64,000 nucleotides of DNA from a bacterium YEK0313 (lineage in GTDB: Bacteria; Pseudomonadota; Alphaproteobacteria; Rhizobiales; Phreatobacteraceae). Positions 1 through 8,099 of the stretch are shown in pieces. The stretch lies in contig CCMO02000001.1 in the NCBI GenBank assembly GCA_000751295.2, positions 2,963,501-3,027,500 of the forward strand, written 5' to 3'. The notes under the pieces are model-generated. The model did not search any database. It was given only the letters and a program-made list of their open reading frames with translations, and was not told where the DNA came from. The position numbers and the translations under genes are program-made. How positions within the stretch are numbered: position 1 is the stretch's first letter; every line of letters starts with the position of its first letter.

Positions 1-2
1 GC

Positions 3-338
3 GCCGAGGCGGACATCAGCTACCAGCGCGGCTTTCCCGCCGTGGTCAACGATCCCGGCGCCCTGGCCTTCGCGCGCGAGACCCTTCTTGCGACACAGGG
101 GCGGCAGGCGGTCGTCGCCGATTTCGCGCCACGCACGGCGAGCGAGGACTTCGCCTTCCTGCTGGAGCAGCGGCCCGGCGCCTTCATCTTCGTCGGCAAC
201 GGGCCTTCGGCGCCGCTGCACAGCCCCCGCTACGATTTCAACGACGCGATCATCGCGCCGGCCGCCGCCTTCTGGGCCGCCCTGGCCGAGCGCTTCCTGG
301 CCGCGCCGGCCCTGGCCGCCGCCGCTTCCGTCTCCTGA
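3..338 (+). CDS. M20 family amidohydrolase/deacylase, C-terminal part
   Basis: Partial gene: the reading frame enters from before base 1 and ends at a TGA at 336-338. The visible 111 residues carry the C-terminal features of M20/hippurate-hydrolase-type metallodeacylases: a T-A-S-E-D-F motif whose acidic residues belong to the dinuclear metal site, and an L-H-S-P-x-Y-D-F-N-D motif near the end. It lies 14 bp before a GNAT acetyltransferase and the ABC transporter, so it probably belongs to the same operon. There it would remove an acyl (perhaps N-acetyl) group from an imported amino-acid derivative. The substrate cannot be told from this fragment. Confidence 0.85.
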   Translation, partial: AEADISYQRGFPAVVNDPGALAFARETLLATQGRQAVVADFAPRTASEDFAFLLEQRPGAFIFVGNGPSAPLHSPRYDFNDAIIAPAAAFWAALAERFLAAPALAAAASVS

Positions 339-352
339 AAGGGTTCGCACCG

Positions 353-910
353 ATGAGCACCATCACCGTTCTCTACACGACCACGCTCGATCCGCGCGCC
401 AGGCCGCTCATCGACGACCTCATCCACGAATATGACAGCCGCTACGGCAATATTCCCGGCCGGGAAGGGGCGGTGGTCGAGCTCAACCGCTATCCGCCCG
501 CCGCCTTCGCGCCACCGGACGGCAACTTCCTGCTGCTCGTGCGCGACGGCGAGGCCATCGCCGGCGGCGGCTTCAAGCGCTACGACGCGATCACGGCCGA
601 GCTCAAGCGGGTCTGGACGCGGCGCGACCTGCGCCGGCAGGGGCTGGCGGCGCGCGTGCTGGCCGAGCTCGAGGCCCAGGCGCTGCGCCAGGACTACCGG
701 CGCCTCTATCTGACCACCGGTTTCCGCCAGCCGGAGGCGGTCGGGCTCTATCTCGCCAACGGCTACCGCGCCGAGTTCGATCCGAAGGCCGATCCGGAAA
801 CGCTGCAGAAGCTGCCCTTCACCAAGGTGCTGACGGCGGCGGCGCGCCCGGCCGGGGGCGACCGGCCCGATGCGCCGGGCACGGCGGCCTCGGGCAGCCG
901 TGCCGCCTGA
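353..910 (+). CDS. GNAT family N-acetyltransferase
   Basis: 185-residue protein with the GNAT fold pattern: a central strand (ELKRVWTRRDLRRQG) that includes the acetyl-CoA pyrophosphate-binding R-R-Q-G-L-A segment at about residues 83-90, then a helix and the strand YRRLYLTTGFRQPEAVGLYLANGYR. GNAT enzymes move an acetyl group from acetyl-CoA to an amine. An AAAGGG ribosome site precedes the ATG. It sits between an M20 deacylase and an amino-acid ABC transporter. In the Bacillus ytm/sna operon a GNAT enzyme acetylates an S-substituted cysteine and an M20 enzyme later deacetylates it, and a similar role is inferred here. The last 25 residues are low-complexity. Confidence 0.85.
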   Translation: MSTITVLYTTTLDPRARPLIDDLIHEYDSRYGNIPGREGAVVELNRYPPAAFAPPDGNFLLLVRDGEAIAGGGFKRYDAITAELKRVWTRRDLRRQGLAARVLAELEAQALRQDYRRLYLTTGFRQPEAVGLYLANGYRAEFDPKADPETLQKLPFTKVLTAAARPAGGDRPDAPGTAASGSRAA

Positions 911-929
911 CCTTTCGGGATCCACGCTC

Positions 930-2561
930 ATGACCCTCGTCAACGATGCCACGCGTGTTGCCAGCGCGCCGCCGCAGAACCCGGCGCCGCCTTCGGGATC
1001 CTATCGGATCGTCAAGGCACGCTATCCGGGCCGGACCGCCGGCACCGTCTTCGCGGCGCTGGTGATCGCGTTCGTGCTGCATTCCGTTCTCGCCAATCCG
1101 CGCTGGGGCTGGGACGTCTTCGCCGAATGGTTCTTCGCCGAGCCGGTGCTGCTCGGGCTCGGCCGGACGCTGCTCCTGACTGTGCTCGGGGCCTTTTTCG
1201 GCTTCACCCTCGGGACCGCACTGGCGCTGGCGCGCGTCTCCGGCTCGCCGCTGCTCGCGGCCCTGTCCTGGACCTTCACCTGGCTGTTCCGGTCGATCCC
1301 GCTCATCGTGCTGCTGCTGATCCTCAACAATCTCGGCTATCTCTACGAGACCGTGGCGCTCGGCGTGCCCTTCACCGGCATCAGCTTCTTCTCCTACCAG
1401 ACGACGCAACTGATCACGCCCTTCGCGGCCGCCATCATCGGCCTGACGCTGAATCAGGCGGCCTTCACCTCCGAGATCATCCGCGGCGGCCTTCTGTCGG
1501 TCGACCAGGGGCAACTGGAGGCGGCTGCGGCACTCGGCCTGCCGCGTTCGCGCCAGGCATTCCGGATCGTGCTGCCGCAGGCGATGCGCGCGATCGTGCC
1601 GCCGGCCTTCAACGACATTATCGGCCTCGCCAAGGGCACCTCGAATGCCTACATCCTGGCGCTGCCGGAGCTGTTCTACACGATCCAGATCATCTACCGC
1701 CGCAATCTGGAGGTCATCCCGCTCTTGATGGTGGCGACCGTCTGGTACCTCGTCCTGCTCTCGGTCCTCTCCGCCGTCCAGTATTTCATCGAGCGCCACT
1801 ATGCGCGCGGCGCGGTGCGCAATCCGCCGCCGCCGGTCATCCGCACGCTCGTCGGCTGGCTCGGCGGGCTGCGCTTCGTGCCCGACGGCCTGCCGCTCGT
1901 GGCTGGCGCGCCTCCGGCGCCCGCGCCAGGAGGCCCTGCGCGACGGCCAGGTGGCGATCCACAATGTCTCCAAGAGCTTCGGGGCGCTGAAGGTGCTCGA
2001 CCGGGTCCATCTGACGCTGAGGCCCGGCAGCGTCACCGTCATTCTCGGCCAGTCGGGCTCGGGCAAGTCGACGCTGCTGCGGTCGATCAATCACCTGGAG
2101 CCGATCGACGAGGGCCATATCGCCGTCGACGGCCGGTTCATCGGCTACCGCCAGGACGGCGACGCGCTGCACGAACTGAAGGAGCGCGACATCCTGAAAC
2201 GCCGCGCCGATGTCGGCATGGTGTTCCAGACCTTCAATCTCTTCCCGCATCTGACGGTGCTCGAAAACATCGTCGAAGCGCCCGTCGCGGTGCGCCGGCT
2301 CGACCGCGCGGCTGCCGTGGAGCTTGCCCGGGACCTGCTCGCCCGCGTCGGCCTCGCCGACAAGGAGAACGCCTATCCGCGGCAATTGTCGGGGGGCCAG
2401 CAGCAGCGGGTGGCGATCGCCCGGGCGCTCGCCATGCAGCCGAAGGTGCTGCTCTTCGACGAGCCGACCTCGGCGCTCGATCCCGAGCTCGTCAACGAGG
2501 TGCTCGACGTGATCAAGGAGCTCGCGCGATCCGGCGTCACCCTCGTCATCGTCACCCATGA
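930..2561 (+). CDS. Amino-acid ABC transporter permease; frame runs on out of phase into the ATPase
   Basis: The ATG at 930 begins a polar-amino-acid-type permease (HisM/GlnP family) with hydrophobic segments and the cytoplasmic EAA loop (LEAAAALGLPRSRQAFRIVLPQA, about residues 195-217). Homology ends near base 1895, but this frame has no stop until 2559-2561, so its last roughly 220 codons cross the ATPase gene out of phase and look meaningless. Close relatives are often single permease/ATP-binding fusion proteins. Here the permease is in frame 3 and the ATPase in frame 1, so a single +1 shift at about 1890-1925, in a GC-only stretch, would restore one continuous fusion protein ending at 2700. 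I read this as a frameshifted fusion gene; a sequencing error is possible. Confidence 0.75.
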   Translation: MTLVNDATRVASAPPQNPAPPSGSYRIVKARYPGRTAGTVFAALVIAFVLHSVLANPRWGWDVFAEWFFAEPVLLGLGRTLLLTVLGAFFGFTLGTALALARVSGSPLLAALSWTFTWLFRSIPLIVLLLILNNLGYLYETVALGVPFTGISFFSYQTTQLITPFAAAIIGLTLNQAAFTSEIIRGGLLSVDQGQLEAAAALGLPRSRQAFRIVLPQAMRAIVPPAFNDIIGLAKGTSNAYILALPELFYTIQIIYRRNLEVIPLLMVATVWYLVLLSVLSAVQYFIERHYARGAVRNPPPPVIRTLVGWLGGLRFVPDGLPLVAGAPPAPAPGGPARRPGGDPQCLQELRGAEGARPGPSDAEARQRHRHSRPVGLGQVDAAAVDQSPGADRRGPYRRRRPVHRLPPGRRRAARTEGARHPETPRRCRHGVPDLQSLPASDGARKHRRSARRGAPARPRGCRGACPGPARPRRPRRQGERLSAAIVGGPAAAGGDRPGARHAAEGAALRRADLGARSRARQRGARRDQGARAIRRHPRHRHP

Positions 2562-2700
2562 AGTGGGCTTTGCCCGCGAGGTCGCCGACGAGGTCGTGTT
2601 CATGGAGCGCGGCCAGGTCCTGGAGCAGGGGCCGCCGGCCCGCGTGCTCGACGCGCCCGGCCATCCGCGCCTGCGTGAATTCCTCGCCAAGGTTCTCTGA
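1951..2700 (+). CDS. Amino-acid ABC transporter ATP-binding protein (ATPase half)
   Basis: Counting from the GTG at 1951 (249 aa): Walker A G-Q-S-G-S-G-K-S-T at 33-41, Q-loop in VFQTFNLFPH near 92, signature LSGGQ at 146-150, Walker B VLLFDEPTSALD at 166-177, and the switch His at 203. This is the complete nucleotide-binding domain of the GlnQ/HisP group that powers polar amino-acid uptake. The coding signal extends upstream of 1951 in the same frame (residues matching RRPRQEALRDGQ) with no credible start codon. That supports an original fusion to the permease. GTG 1951 is only the best available start if the domain is made separately; an AGGAGG lies 17 bp upstream, rather far. Confidence 0.8.
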   Translation: MAIHNVSKSFGALKVLDRVHLTLRPGSVTVILGQSGSGKSTLLRSINHLEPIDEGHIAVDGRFIGYRQDGDALHELKERDILKRRADVGMVFQTFNLFPHLTVLENIVEAPVAVRRLDRAAAVELARDLLARVGLADKENAYPRQLSGGQQQRVAIARALAMQPKVLLFDEPTSALDPELVNEVLDVIKELARSGVTLVIVTHEVGFAREVADEVVFMERGQVLEQGPPARVLDAPGHPRLREFLAKVL

Positions 2701-2743
2701 CCGGCGCCTCCCAGCCCGCATTCCCCCGAAGAAAGACCACCCA

Positions 2744-3679
2744 ATGCTCTCCCGCCGTCTCGTCGCCAGCCTTCTCGCCGGCACCGCCATTGCCGGCCTG
2801 CCGATGCCCGCGCCCGTGCTCGCCGCCGAGCCCGACCTCTCGCCCGAACAGAAGGGGCGGGTCCGGGCGCAGCGCGTCGAGGACGCGATCAAGCTGATCT
2901 CGCCGCAATACCGTTTCGTCACGCCCGGCAGGTTCACAGTCGGCATTGCGGCGGGACGCCTGCCGTTCGGCACGATCGCGACCGACAACCGCACCATCGT
3001 CGGCTCGGAGGCCGATCTCGGCCAGCTCGTCGCCGACAGCCTCGGCCTCGACCTCGCCATCGTCCTCACCGCCTGGGCCGACTGGCCGCTCGGCGTTCAG
3101 TCCGGCCGTTTCGATGCGGTCATTTCCAACGTCACCGTGACGGAGGAGCGCAAGGAGCGCCTCGACTTCTCCACCTACCGGAACGACCTGCTCGCCTTCT
3201 TCGTCCGCCATGACGGCCCGATCCAGAGCATCCGCGAGCCGAAGGACGTCGCCGGGCTCAAGGTGATCGTCTCCTCCGGCACCAACCAGGAGCGCATCCT
3301 CATCAACTGGATCCGGCAGAACGAGGCCGCGGGTCTGAAGACCTCGGAGATCCAGTATTACGACGACGATGCGGTGCTCCAGCTGGCGCTGCAGAGCGGG
3401 CGGGCGGACGCCTATCTCGGCCCGCATGCGCTGCTGTCCTATCGGGCGGCGCTCGACCGCAAGACGCGCCTTGCCGGCACGCTGTCCGGCGGCTGGCCGC
3501 TGACCGCCGAGATCGCCGTCACCACCCGCAAGGGCGCCGGGCTCGCCGAGGCGATCACGGCGGCCCTCAACGCCCAGATCGCCAACGGCAATTACGGCAA
3601 GGCGCTGGCCCGCTGGGGGCTCGAACAGGAGGCGATCACGCAGTCGCGCACCAATCCGCCGGGCCTGCCGAAAAGCTGA
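2744..3679 (+). CDS. ABC transporter substrate-binding protein (SBP_bac_3), first copy
   Basis: 311-residue periplasmic binding protein. The N-terminus has a typical signal peptide (MLSRRL, a hydrophobic stretch, AAA-type cleavage at about residue 28). The mature part has family-3 amino-acid-binding features: RFTVGIAAG, the DFSTYRND region near residue 145, and the hinge motif VSSGTNQERIL. It follows the ATPase by 43 bp and is therefore the capture component of the transporter. A second, clearly related binding protein follows immediately. Both share the unusual leader DLSP...R(A/V)...YRF and a closing NPPGLP motif, which shows a tandem duplication. The ligand is not known. Confidence 0.88.
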   Translation: MLSRRLVASLLAGTAIAGLPMPAPVLAAEPDLSPEQKGRVRAQRVEDAIKLISPQYRFVTPGRFTVGIAAGRLPFGTIATDNRTIVGSEADLGQLVADSLGLDLAIVLTAWADWPLGVQSGRFDAVISNVTVTEERKERLDFSTYRNDLLAFFVRHDGPIQSIREPKDVAGLKVIVSSGTNQERILINWIRQNEAAGLKTSEIQYYDDDAVLQLALQSGRADAYLGPHALLSYRAALDRKTRLAGTLSGGWPLTAEIAVTTRKGAGLAEAITAALNAQIANGNYGKALARWGLEQEAITQSRTNPPGLPKS

Positions 3680-3714
3680 GCCGCCCGCCGCGTCCCTTGC
3701 CGGAGAGAAAGTCC

Positions 3715-4707
3715 ATGCCGTTCCTGTCGTCCTTTCCGCCTCCGCCCAGGCGATGGTTCGCGCCGCGCCGATGCCGGTGGCTGCGCTGGTGCCTCACGGC
3801 CGCGTTGCTCGCCGCCGTGACGGCGCCGGCACCGGCGTCCGAGGCGCCTCCGGCCGCGTTCGATCTCAGCCCGGCCCAGGCATCGCGCCCGCGCGCCGCG
3901 CGAAACCCGGAAGCCGTCGCCGCGATCGCCCCGGCCTATCGTTTCGTCGCGCCGGGAGTGTTCACGGTCGGCATCGCGCCCTCCGTGCCGCCGATTGCCA
4001 CCTATGCCACCGATGCCCGCACGGTGGTGGGCGCCGATGCCGACATCGCCCAGGCTGTCGCCGACAGCCTCGGCCTCCGGCTGGACCTGGTGCCGGTCGC
4101 CTGGGCCGACTGGCCGCTGGGGCTCGCCTCCGGCAAATACGATGCGGTAATCTCCAATGTCGGCGTCACCGAGCAGCGCAAGGAGAAGTTCGATTTCTCC
4201 ACCTACCGGCAGGGGCTGCACGGTTTCTTCGCGCCGCTGACGAGCCAGGTCACGCGCATCGTCGAGCCGGCCGATGCCGCCGGACTGCGCATCATCGTCG
4301 GTGCCGGCACCAATCAGGAGCGCATCCTGCTGGAATGGAGCCGGCGCAATGTCGCCGCCGGCCTCAGGCCGATCTCGCTCCTCTATTTCGACGATCAGCC
4401 GACCAGCCTGTTGGCGCTGCAGGCCGGCCGCGCCGACGTTATCGTGCAGCCCCATTCGCAGCTGCTGTTCATTGCGGCGCGCGATCGCAATATCCGCAAG
4501 GTCGGCGTGCTCAGCGCCGGCTGGCCCGACCGTTCGGACGTCGCGATCACCACCCGCAAGGGCGCGGGCCTTGCCGGCGCGCTCACGACGGCGATCAACG
4601 GCCTCATCCAGTCGGGCCGATATGGCGAGATCCTGGCGCGCTGGTCGCTGGAGGACGAGGCGCTGCCGCGCTCCGAGACCAATCCTCCCGGCCTGCCGAG
4701 TCATTGA
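3715..4707 (+). CDS. ABC transporter substrate-binding protein (SBP_bac_3), second copy
   Basis: 330-residue paralogue of the preceding gene, with a longer Arg/Trp-rich signal region before the hydrophobic core. It has the same landmarks (FTVGIAPS, FDFSTYRQG, VGAGTNQERILLEW, TTRKGAGLAGA, TNPPGLPSH). The ATG at 3715 is preferred because a GGAGAG ribosome site lies 7 bp upstream; a TTG 18 bp earlier has none. Two binding proteins feeding one permease suggest two related ligands or affinities. The Bacillus ytmJ/ytmK pair in the S-(2-succino)cysteine operon has the same arrangement. Confidence 0.87.
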   Translation: MPFLSSFPPPPRRWFAPRRCRWLRWCLTAALLAAVTAPAPASEAPPAAFDLSPAQASRPRAARNPEAVAAIAPAYRFVAPGVFTVGIAPSVPPIATYATDARTVVGADADIAQAVADSLGLRLDLVPVAWADWPLGLASGKYDAVISNVGVTEQRKEKFDFSTYRQGLHGFFAPLTSQVTRIVEPADAAGLRIIVGAGTNQERILLEWSRRNVAAGLRPISLLYFDDQPTSLLALQAGRADVIVQPHSQLLFIAARDRNIRKVGVLSAGWPDRSDVAITTRKGAGLAGALTTAINGLIQSGRYGEILARWSLEDEALPRSETNPPGLPSH

Positions 4708-4719
4708 GGGGAGGCGGCC

Positions 4720-5790
4720 GTGACCAGGTCTGTCGAACTCGAGCGGATCAGTTTCCTCGTGCGCGGCACCTATCCGTCGGGCGATCCGGCCAGGGGCCTG
4801 GAGGACACGCTGCGCCTCATCGCGGCCGGCGAGGCGCTCGGTTTCGACGGCGCCTGGATCAGGCAGCGCCATCTTGAGCACAGCATCTCCTCCGCGGCGG
4901 TGATGCTGGCCGCGGCCAGCCAGCGGACGCGGACAATCGCGCTCGGCACGGCGGTGATCCAGATCGGATACGAAAATCCCTTCCGCCTCGCCGAGGACCT
5001 GGCGACGGCCGACCTGCTCTCGGGCGGCCGGCTGCAGGTCGGCCTCAGCGCCGCGCCGCCCGAACATGCGCGGCTGCTCGGCGAGCGCTTCCGCGACGGC
5101 GACGATGGCGGCGGCGCCGATCAGTCCTACAGCCGGCTCGAGCGGCTGGTCGGCAATCTGCGCGGCGAGCTGATCGGGTCGGACGAGACCTTCATCAGTT
5201 CGGCCGCCGGCCGCATGCGCCCGGCGATCCGCCCGGTCGCGCCCGGGCTGACCGAACGCCTCTGGCTCGGCGCCGGCTCGGCGCGGTCGGTCGAATGGGC
5301 CGCCCGCAACGGGTTCAATCTGCTCATCGGCAATATCAACGTCGCCGGCGACACGACCGGCTTCGTCGCGACGCAGCGCGATCACATCGCCCGGTTCCGC
5401 GCGCTGTCCGGTGCCGCGATCGCGGTCGGCCGGGTCATCTTGCCGCTTAACGGCGCGGACGGCCACACCCGCGAGCGCTACCGCGCCTTCGCCGCGGAGC
5501 GCCATGGCCGGACGCTAGGCCCACAGGGCGAGCGGCGGGTCCAGTTCGCTCCCGATCTCGTCGGCAGCGCCGACGAGATCGTGCTGCACCTGCTGACCGA
5601 TCCGGTCGTCGCGGCGACCCGCGAGCTGCGCCTGGAGCTGCCTTACAATTTCGCCTACGACGACTATGTCCAGATCCTGACCGACTTCGCCCGCCAGGTG
5701 GCGCCGTTCCTCGGATGGTCGCCCAGCCGTCAGGCGCCGGGCGCGCGCCTGCTGCCGGCCAATGTCACGCCATTGCGGCGCGGCCGCTGA
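4720..5790 (+). CDS. LLM-class FMN-dependent luciferase-like monooxygenase
   Basis: 356 residues, GTG start with GGAGG 6 bp upstream, 12 bp after the second binding protein. The protein shows the bacterial luciferase-like barrel pattern: an opening strand ISFLVRGTYPSGDP, AWIRQRHLEH, the ALGTAVIQIGYENPFRLAEDLATADLLSGGR block typical of flavin-dependent monooxygenases, and WLGAGSARSVEWAARNG. Such enzymes use FMNH2 from a separate reductase to oxidise substrates, including C-S bonds. Its place with the transporter, GNAT enzyme and M20 deacylase suggests oxidative cleavage of an S-alkylated, N-acetylated cysteine, as proposed for YtmO/SnaA-type clusters. No flavin reductase gene is visible in the window. 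Confidence 0.85.
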   Translation: MTRSVELERISFLVRGTYPSGDPARGLEDTLRLIAAGEALGFDGAWIRQRHLEHSISSAAVMLAAASQRTRTIALGTAVIQIGYENPFRLAEDLATADLLSGGRLQVGLSAAPPEHARLLGERFRDGDDGGGADQSYSRLERLVGNLRGELIGSDETFISSAAGRMRPAIRPVAPGLTERLWLGAGSARSVEWAARNGFNLLIGNINVAGDTTGFVATQRDHIARFRALSGAAIAVGRVILPLNGADGHTRERYRAFAAERHGRTLGPQGERRVQFAPDLVGSADEIVLHLLTDPVVAATRELRLELPYNFAYDDYVQILTDFARQVAPFLGWSPSRQAPGARLLPANVTPLRRGR

Positions 5791-5810
5791 CCGCGGCGGC
5801 GGTGCGGCCG

Positions 5811-6968
5811 TCAGGGGCGGCCGGCGGTAAGGCTCGCGCTCATCCGCGCCAGCGCCTCGTCGAGCAGGGCGCGCGGCGTGCCGAAATTCATCCGGACATG
5901 GCCGAAGCCCTCGCGGCCGAACTCCTCGCCGGCGCTGAAGCCGATCCTGGCCCTGTCGAGGAAGAAGGCGTGGGGCGTCGGCCTCAGCGCCAGAGCGCTG
6001 CAGTCGAGCCAGGCGAGGAAGGTGGCTTCCGGGCGCCGGAAGGTGATGCCCGGGAAACGCGTGGCGATCTCGGCTTCGAGGTGATCGAGATTGGCCGCGA
6101 GATAGGCCATGAGCTGGTCGCGCCAGGGCCGGCCGGAACGGTAGGCGGCTTCCGTCGCCGCCAGCCCGAGCAGGTTGTTGCTGTCGACCATGCCGAGCCG
6201 GGCCGCCTCGAACCGCTTGCGCAGGTCGGGGTTCGGAATGATGGCGAAGGCGGTCTTCAGGCCGGGAATGTTGAACGTCTTGCTTGCCGACATCAGCGTG
6301 ATCGTCCGGGCCGCGATCTCGGGGCCGAGCGTCGCGATCGGGATGTGGCGCGCGCCGGCATGGACGAGGTCGCAATGGATCTCGTCGGAGACGATCAGGA
6401 GGTCGGAGCGCTCGCATTCGCCGGCCAGGAAGCTCAGCTCGGCGCGGGTGAGCACGCGGCCGGTCGGGTTGTGCGGATTGCACAGGAGCAGGGCCCGCGC
6501 CTGCGCGAGCGCCGGTTTCAGCCGTTCGGCATCGATATCGAAACCGGCGCCGGCCGGCACCATGGGCACGTCGATGCGCTGGAGATCCCAGTGTTTCGGC
6601 GCATTGAGCAGCGGACGATAGAGCGGCGTCTGGACGACGACACCGTCGCCGGGCGCAAGGAAGGCCTTGAAGGCCATGTTCACGCCGGGATCGACGCCGG
6701 GCAGGAAGACGAGGGCCGAAGGGTCGACCGCCCAGCCGTGCCAGTCGCGCAAAGCGCCGACGATGGCCTCGCGCAGCGAGTCGGGCGGCTTCGCATAACC
6801 AAGGACCGGATGGTCGAGCCTTTGCCTGATGGCGGCGAGAATGGGCTCGGCGGCCGCGAAATCCATGTCCGCCACCCACATGGGCAGCACGCCGTCGGGA
6901 TAATGGTGCCACTTCTTGCAGTCGGGCGTGGCCTTGCGGTCAAAAGGGATGTCGAAGACGGAGGTCAT
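5811..6968 (-). CDS. PLP-dependent aminotransferase / cystathionine beta-lyase, PatB (MalY) family
   Basis: 385 residues, fold-type I PLP enzyme. The start ATG (6966-6968) gives MTSVFDIPFDRK, typical of PatB/MalY C-S lyases. Visible motifs: ADMDF at 33-37, NPHNPTG at 164-170, DEIH at 195-198 (cofactor Asp), and the PLP lysine in SASKTFN at 230. Enzymes of this group cleave cystathionine, S-substituted cysteines or related C-S bonds to a thiol, pyruvate and ammonia. It converges on the transport operon, ending 21 bp from the monooxygenase gene. This fits a role in releasing sulfur from the imported compound, though on its own the family also contains general aminotransferases. Confidence 0.88.
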   Translation of the reverse strand: MTSVFDIPFDRKATPDCKKWHHYPDGVLPMWVADMDFAAAEPILAAIRQRLDHPVLGYAKPPDSLREAIVGALRDWHGWAVDPSALVFLPGVDPGVNMAFKAFLAPGDGVVVQTPLYRPLLNAPKHWDLQRIDVPMVPAGAGFDIDAERLKPALAQARALLLCNPHNPTGRVLTRAELSFLAGECERSDLLIVSDEIHCDLVHAGARHIPIATLGPEIAARTITLMSASKTFNIPGLKTAFAIIPNPDLRKRFEAARLGMVDSNNLLGLAATEAAYRSGRPWRDQLMAYLAANLDHLEAEIATRFPGITFRRPEATFLAWLDCSALALRPTPHAFFLDRARIGFSAGEEFGREGFGHVRMNFGTPRALLDEALARMSASLTAGRP

Positions 6969-7154
6969 GGCGGGCTGTCGCTGTATCCGGGCGCTGGCGG
7001 CAGCAGTCGCACCTGATCGTATCGGCGGCAAGGACAGAATTTTCCGTTTTTCGGCGCGATCCTGGCAGGCCATTTCAGCCTCGCGCGCGCTCCGCCGTGA
7101 CATCCCTGCCGGCCATGGGCCAGAGTGGCGGCATCCTGTCGAAGCGAATCCGCC

Positions 7155-8003
7155 GTGACCGTCATTGCCCATCTTTCCGACCTGCATATCGGGCCGGTGC
7201 CGTTTCCCCGCGCGCTGCCATTGCGGCTGAAGCCGGTGCTCGGCTGGATCAACTGGGCGCGCCAGCGCGGCGCGCACGAGGCCGCGCTGCTGCAGCGGGC
7301 GCTCGCGGCGGTGCGCGATGCCGGCGCCGACCATATCGTGGTGACCGGCGATCTCATCGAGCTCGGCCAGGATACCGAATGGCGGGCGGCGGCGGCGGCG
7401 GCGGCAGCGCTCGGCCCGGCCGGGCAGGTGGCCTGGGCGCCGGGCAATCACGACCTCTACACGCGCGATGCGCCGGTGCGGATCCGCGCCGGCCTCGCCC
7501 CCTGGCTCGCCCCGGCAGAGCCATGCGACGACATCAGAGCGCATTTCCCGCGGCTCGACCGGGTCGGCGACGTGGCGCTGGTGACGCTGTGCACCGGCGC
7601 GCCCACCTGGCTGTTCTCGGCCGAAGGCGCGCTCGGGGCAGGGCAGCTCGCCCGCCTCGACCGGCTGCTCGCCGGCCTCGACCGGCAGCGCTGCCTGCCG
7701 GTCATCGCCATGCATCATCCGCCCTACGCACCGGGCCTGTCGCGGCTGAAGCAATTGCGCGACGGCGCCGCGCTGCTCGATCTCGCCGACCGCCACGGCT
7801 GTCAGGTGATCCTGCACGGGCACCTGCACAGGGCCTGCCGTGTCGACTGGCAGGGCGCGCATGGCAGGATCGCGCTGATCGGGGCGGCCTCGGCCTCGGC
7901 AGCGGGCCATGGCCATGACGATCCGGCATCCTTCAATCTCGTCACCGTCACCCGCACGCCCGACGGCTTTGCCTGGCAGGTGGAGAGGCGGCCCGTCGGC
8001 TGA
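7155..8003 (+). CDS. Metallophosphoesterase family protein
   Basis: 282 residues starting at GTG 7155 (MTVIAHLSDLHIGP). The calcineurin-like metal-binding signatures are all present in order: D-L-H at 9-11, G-D-L-I-E near residue 62, G-N-H-D near 97, then MHHPPY and H-G-H-L-H in the C-terminal half. These bind two metal ions and hydrolyse phosphomonoesters or diesters, such as cyclic nucleotides or UDP-sugars. There is no signal peptide, so it is cytoplasmic. It is divergent from the C-S lyase gene. An earlier in-frame ATG at 7125 would add ten residues unlike the family. The exact substrate is unknown. Confidence 0.85.
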   Translation: MTVIAHLSDLHIGPVPFPRALPLRLKPVLGWINWARQRGAHEAALLQRALAAVRDAGADHIVVTGDLIELGQDTEWRAAAAAAAALGPAGQVAWAPGNHDLYTRDAPVRIRAGLAPWLAPAEPCDDIRAHFPRLDRVGDVALVTLCTGAPTWLFSAEGALGAGQLARLDRLLAGLDRQRCLPVIAMHHPPYAPGLSRLKQLRDGAALLDLADRHGCQVILHGHLHRACRVDWQGAHGRIALIGAASASAAGHGHDDPASFNLVTVTRTPDGFAWQVERRPVG

Positions 8004-8099
8004 GGTTCTGCACAGGCGTCATGCGCTTTGCCTGATGGGCTTTGGCCGGCCTTGGTGTAGTTGGAGGGAACACGCCTGTCCCGTCCCGGAGCCTCCCCG

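Noticed and set aside
819..2090. Long open frames on the strand opposite the transporter genes (and similar ones opposite many genes)
   Set aside because: They are compositionally expected in GC-rich codon usage, read as Arg/Gly/Ala-rich nonsense, and lie opposite well-recognised proteins.
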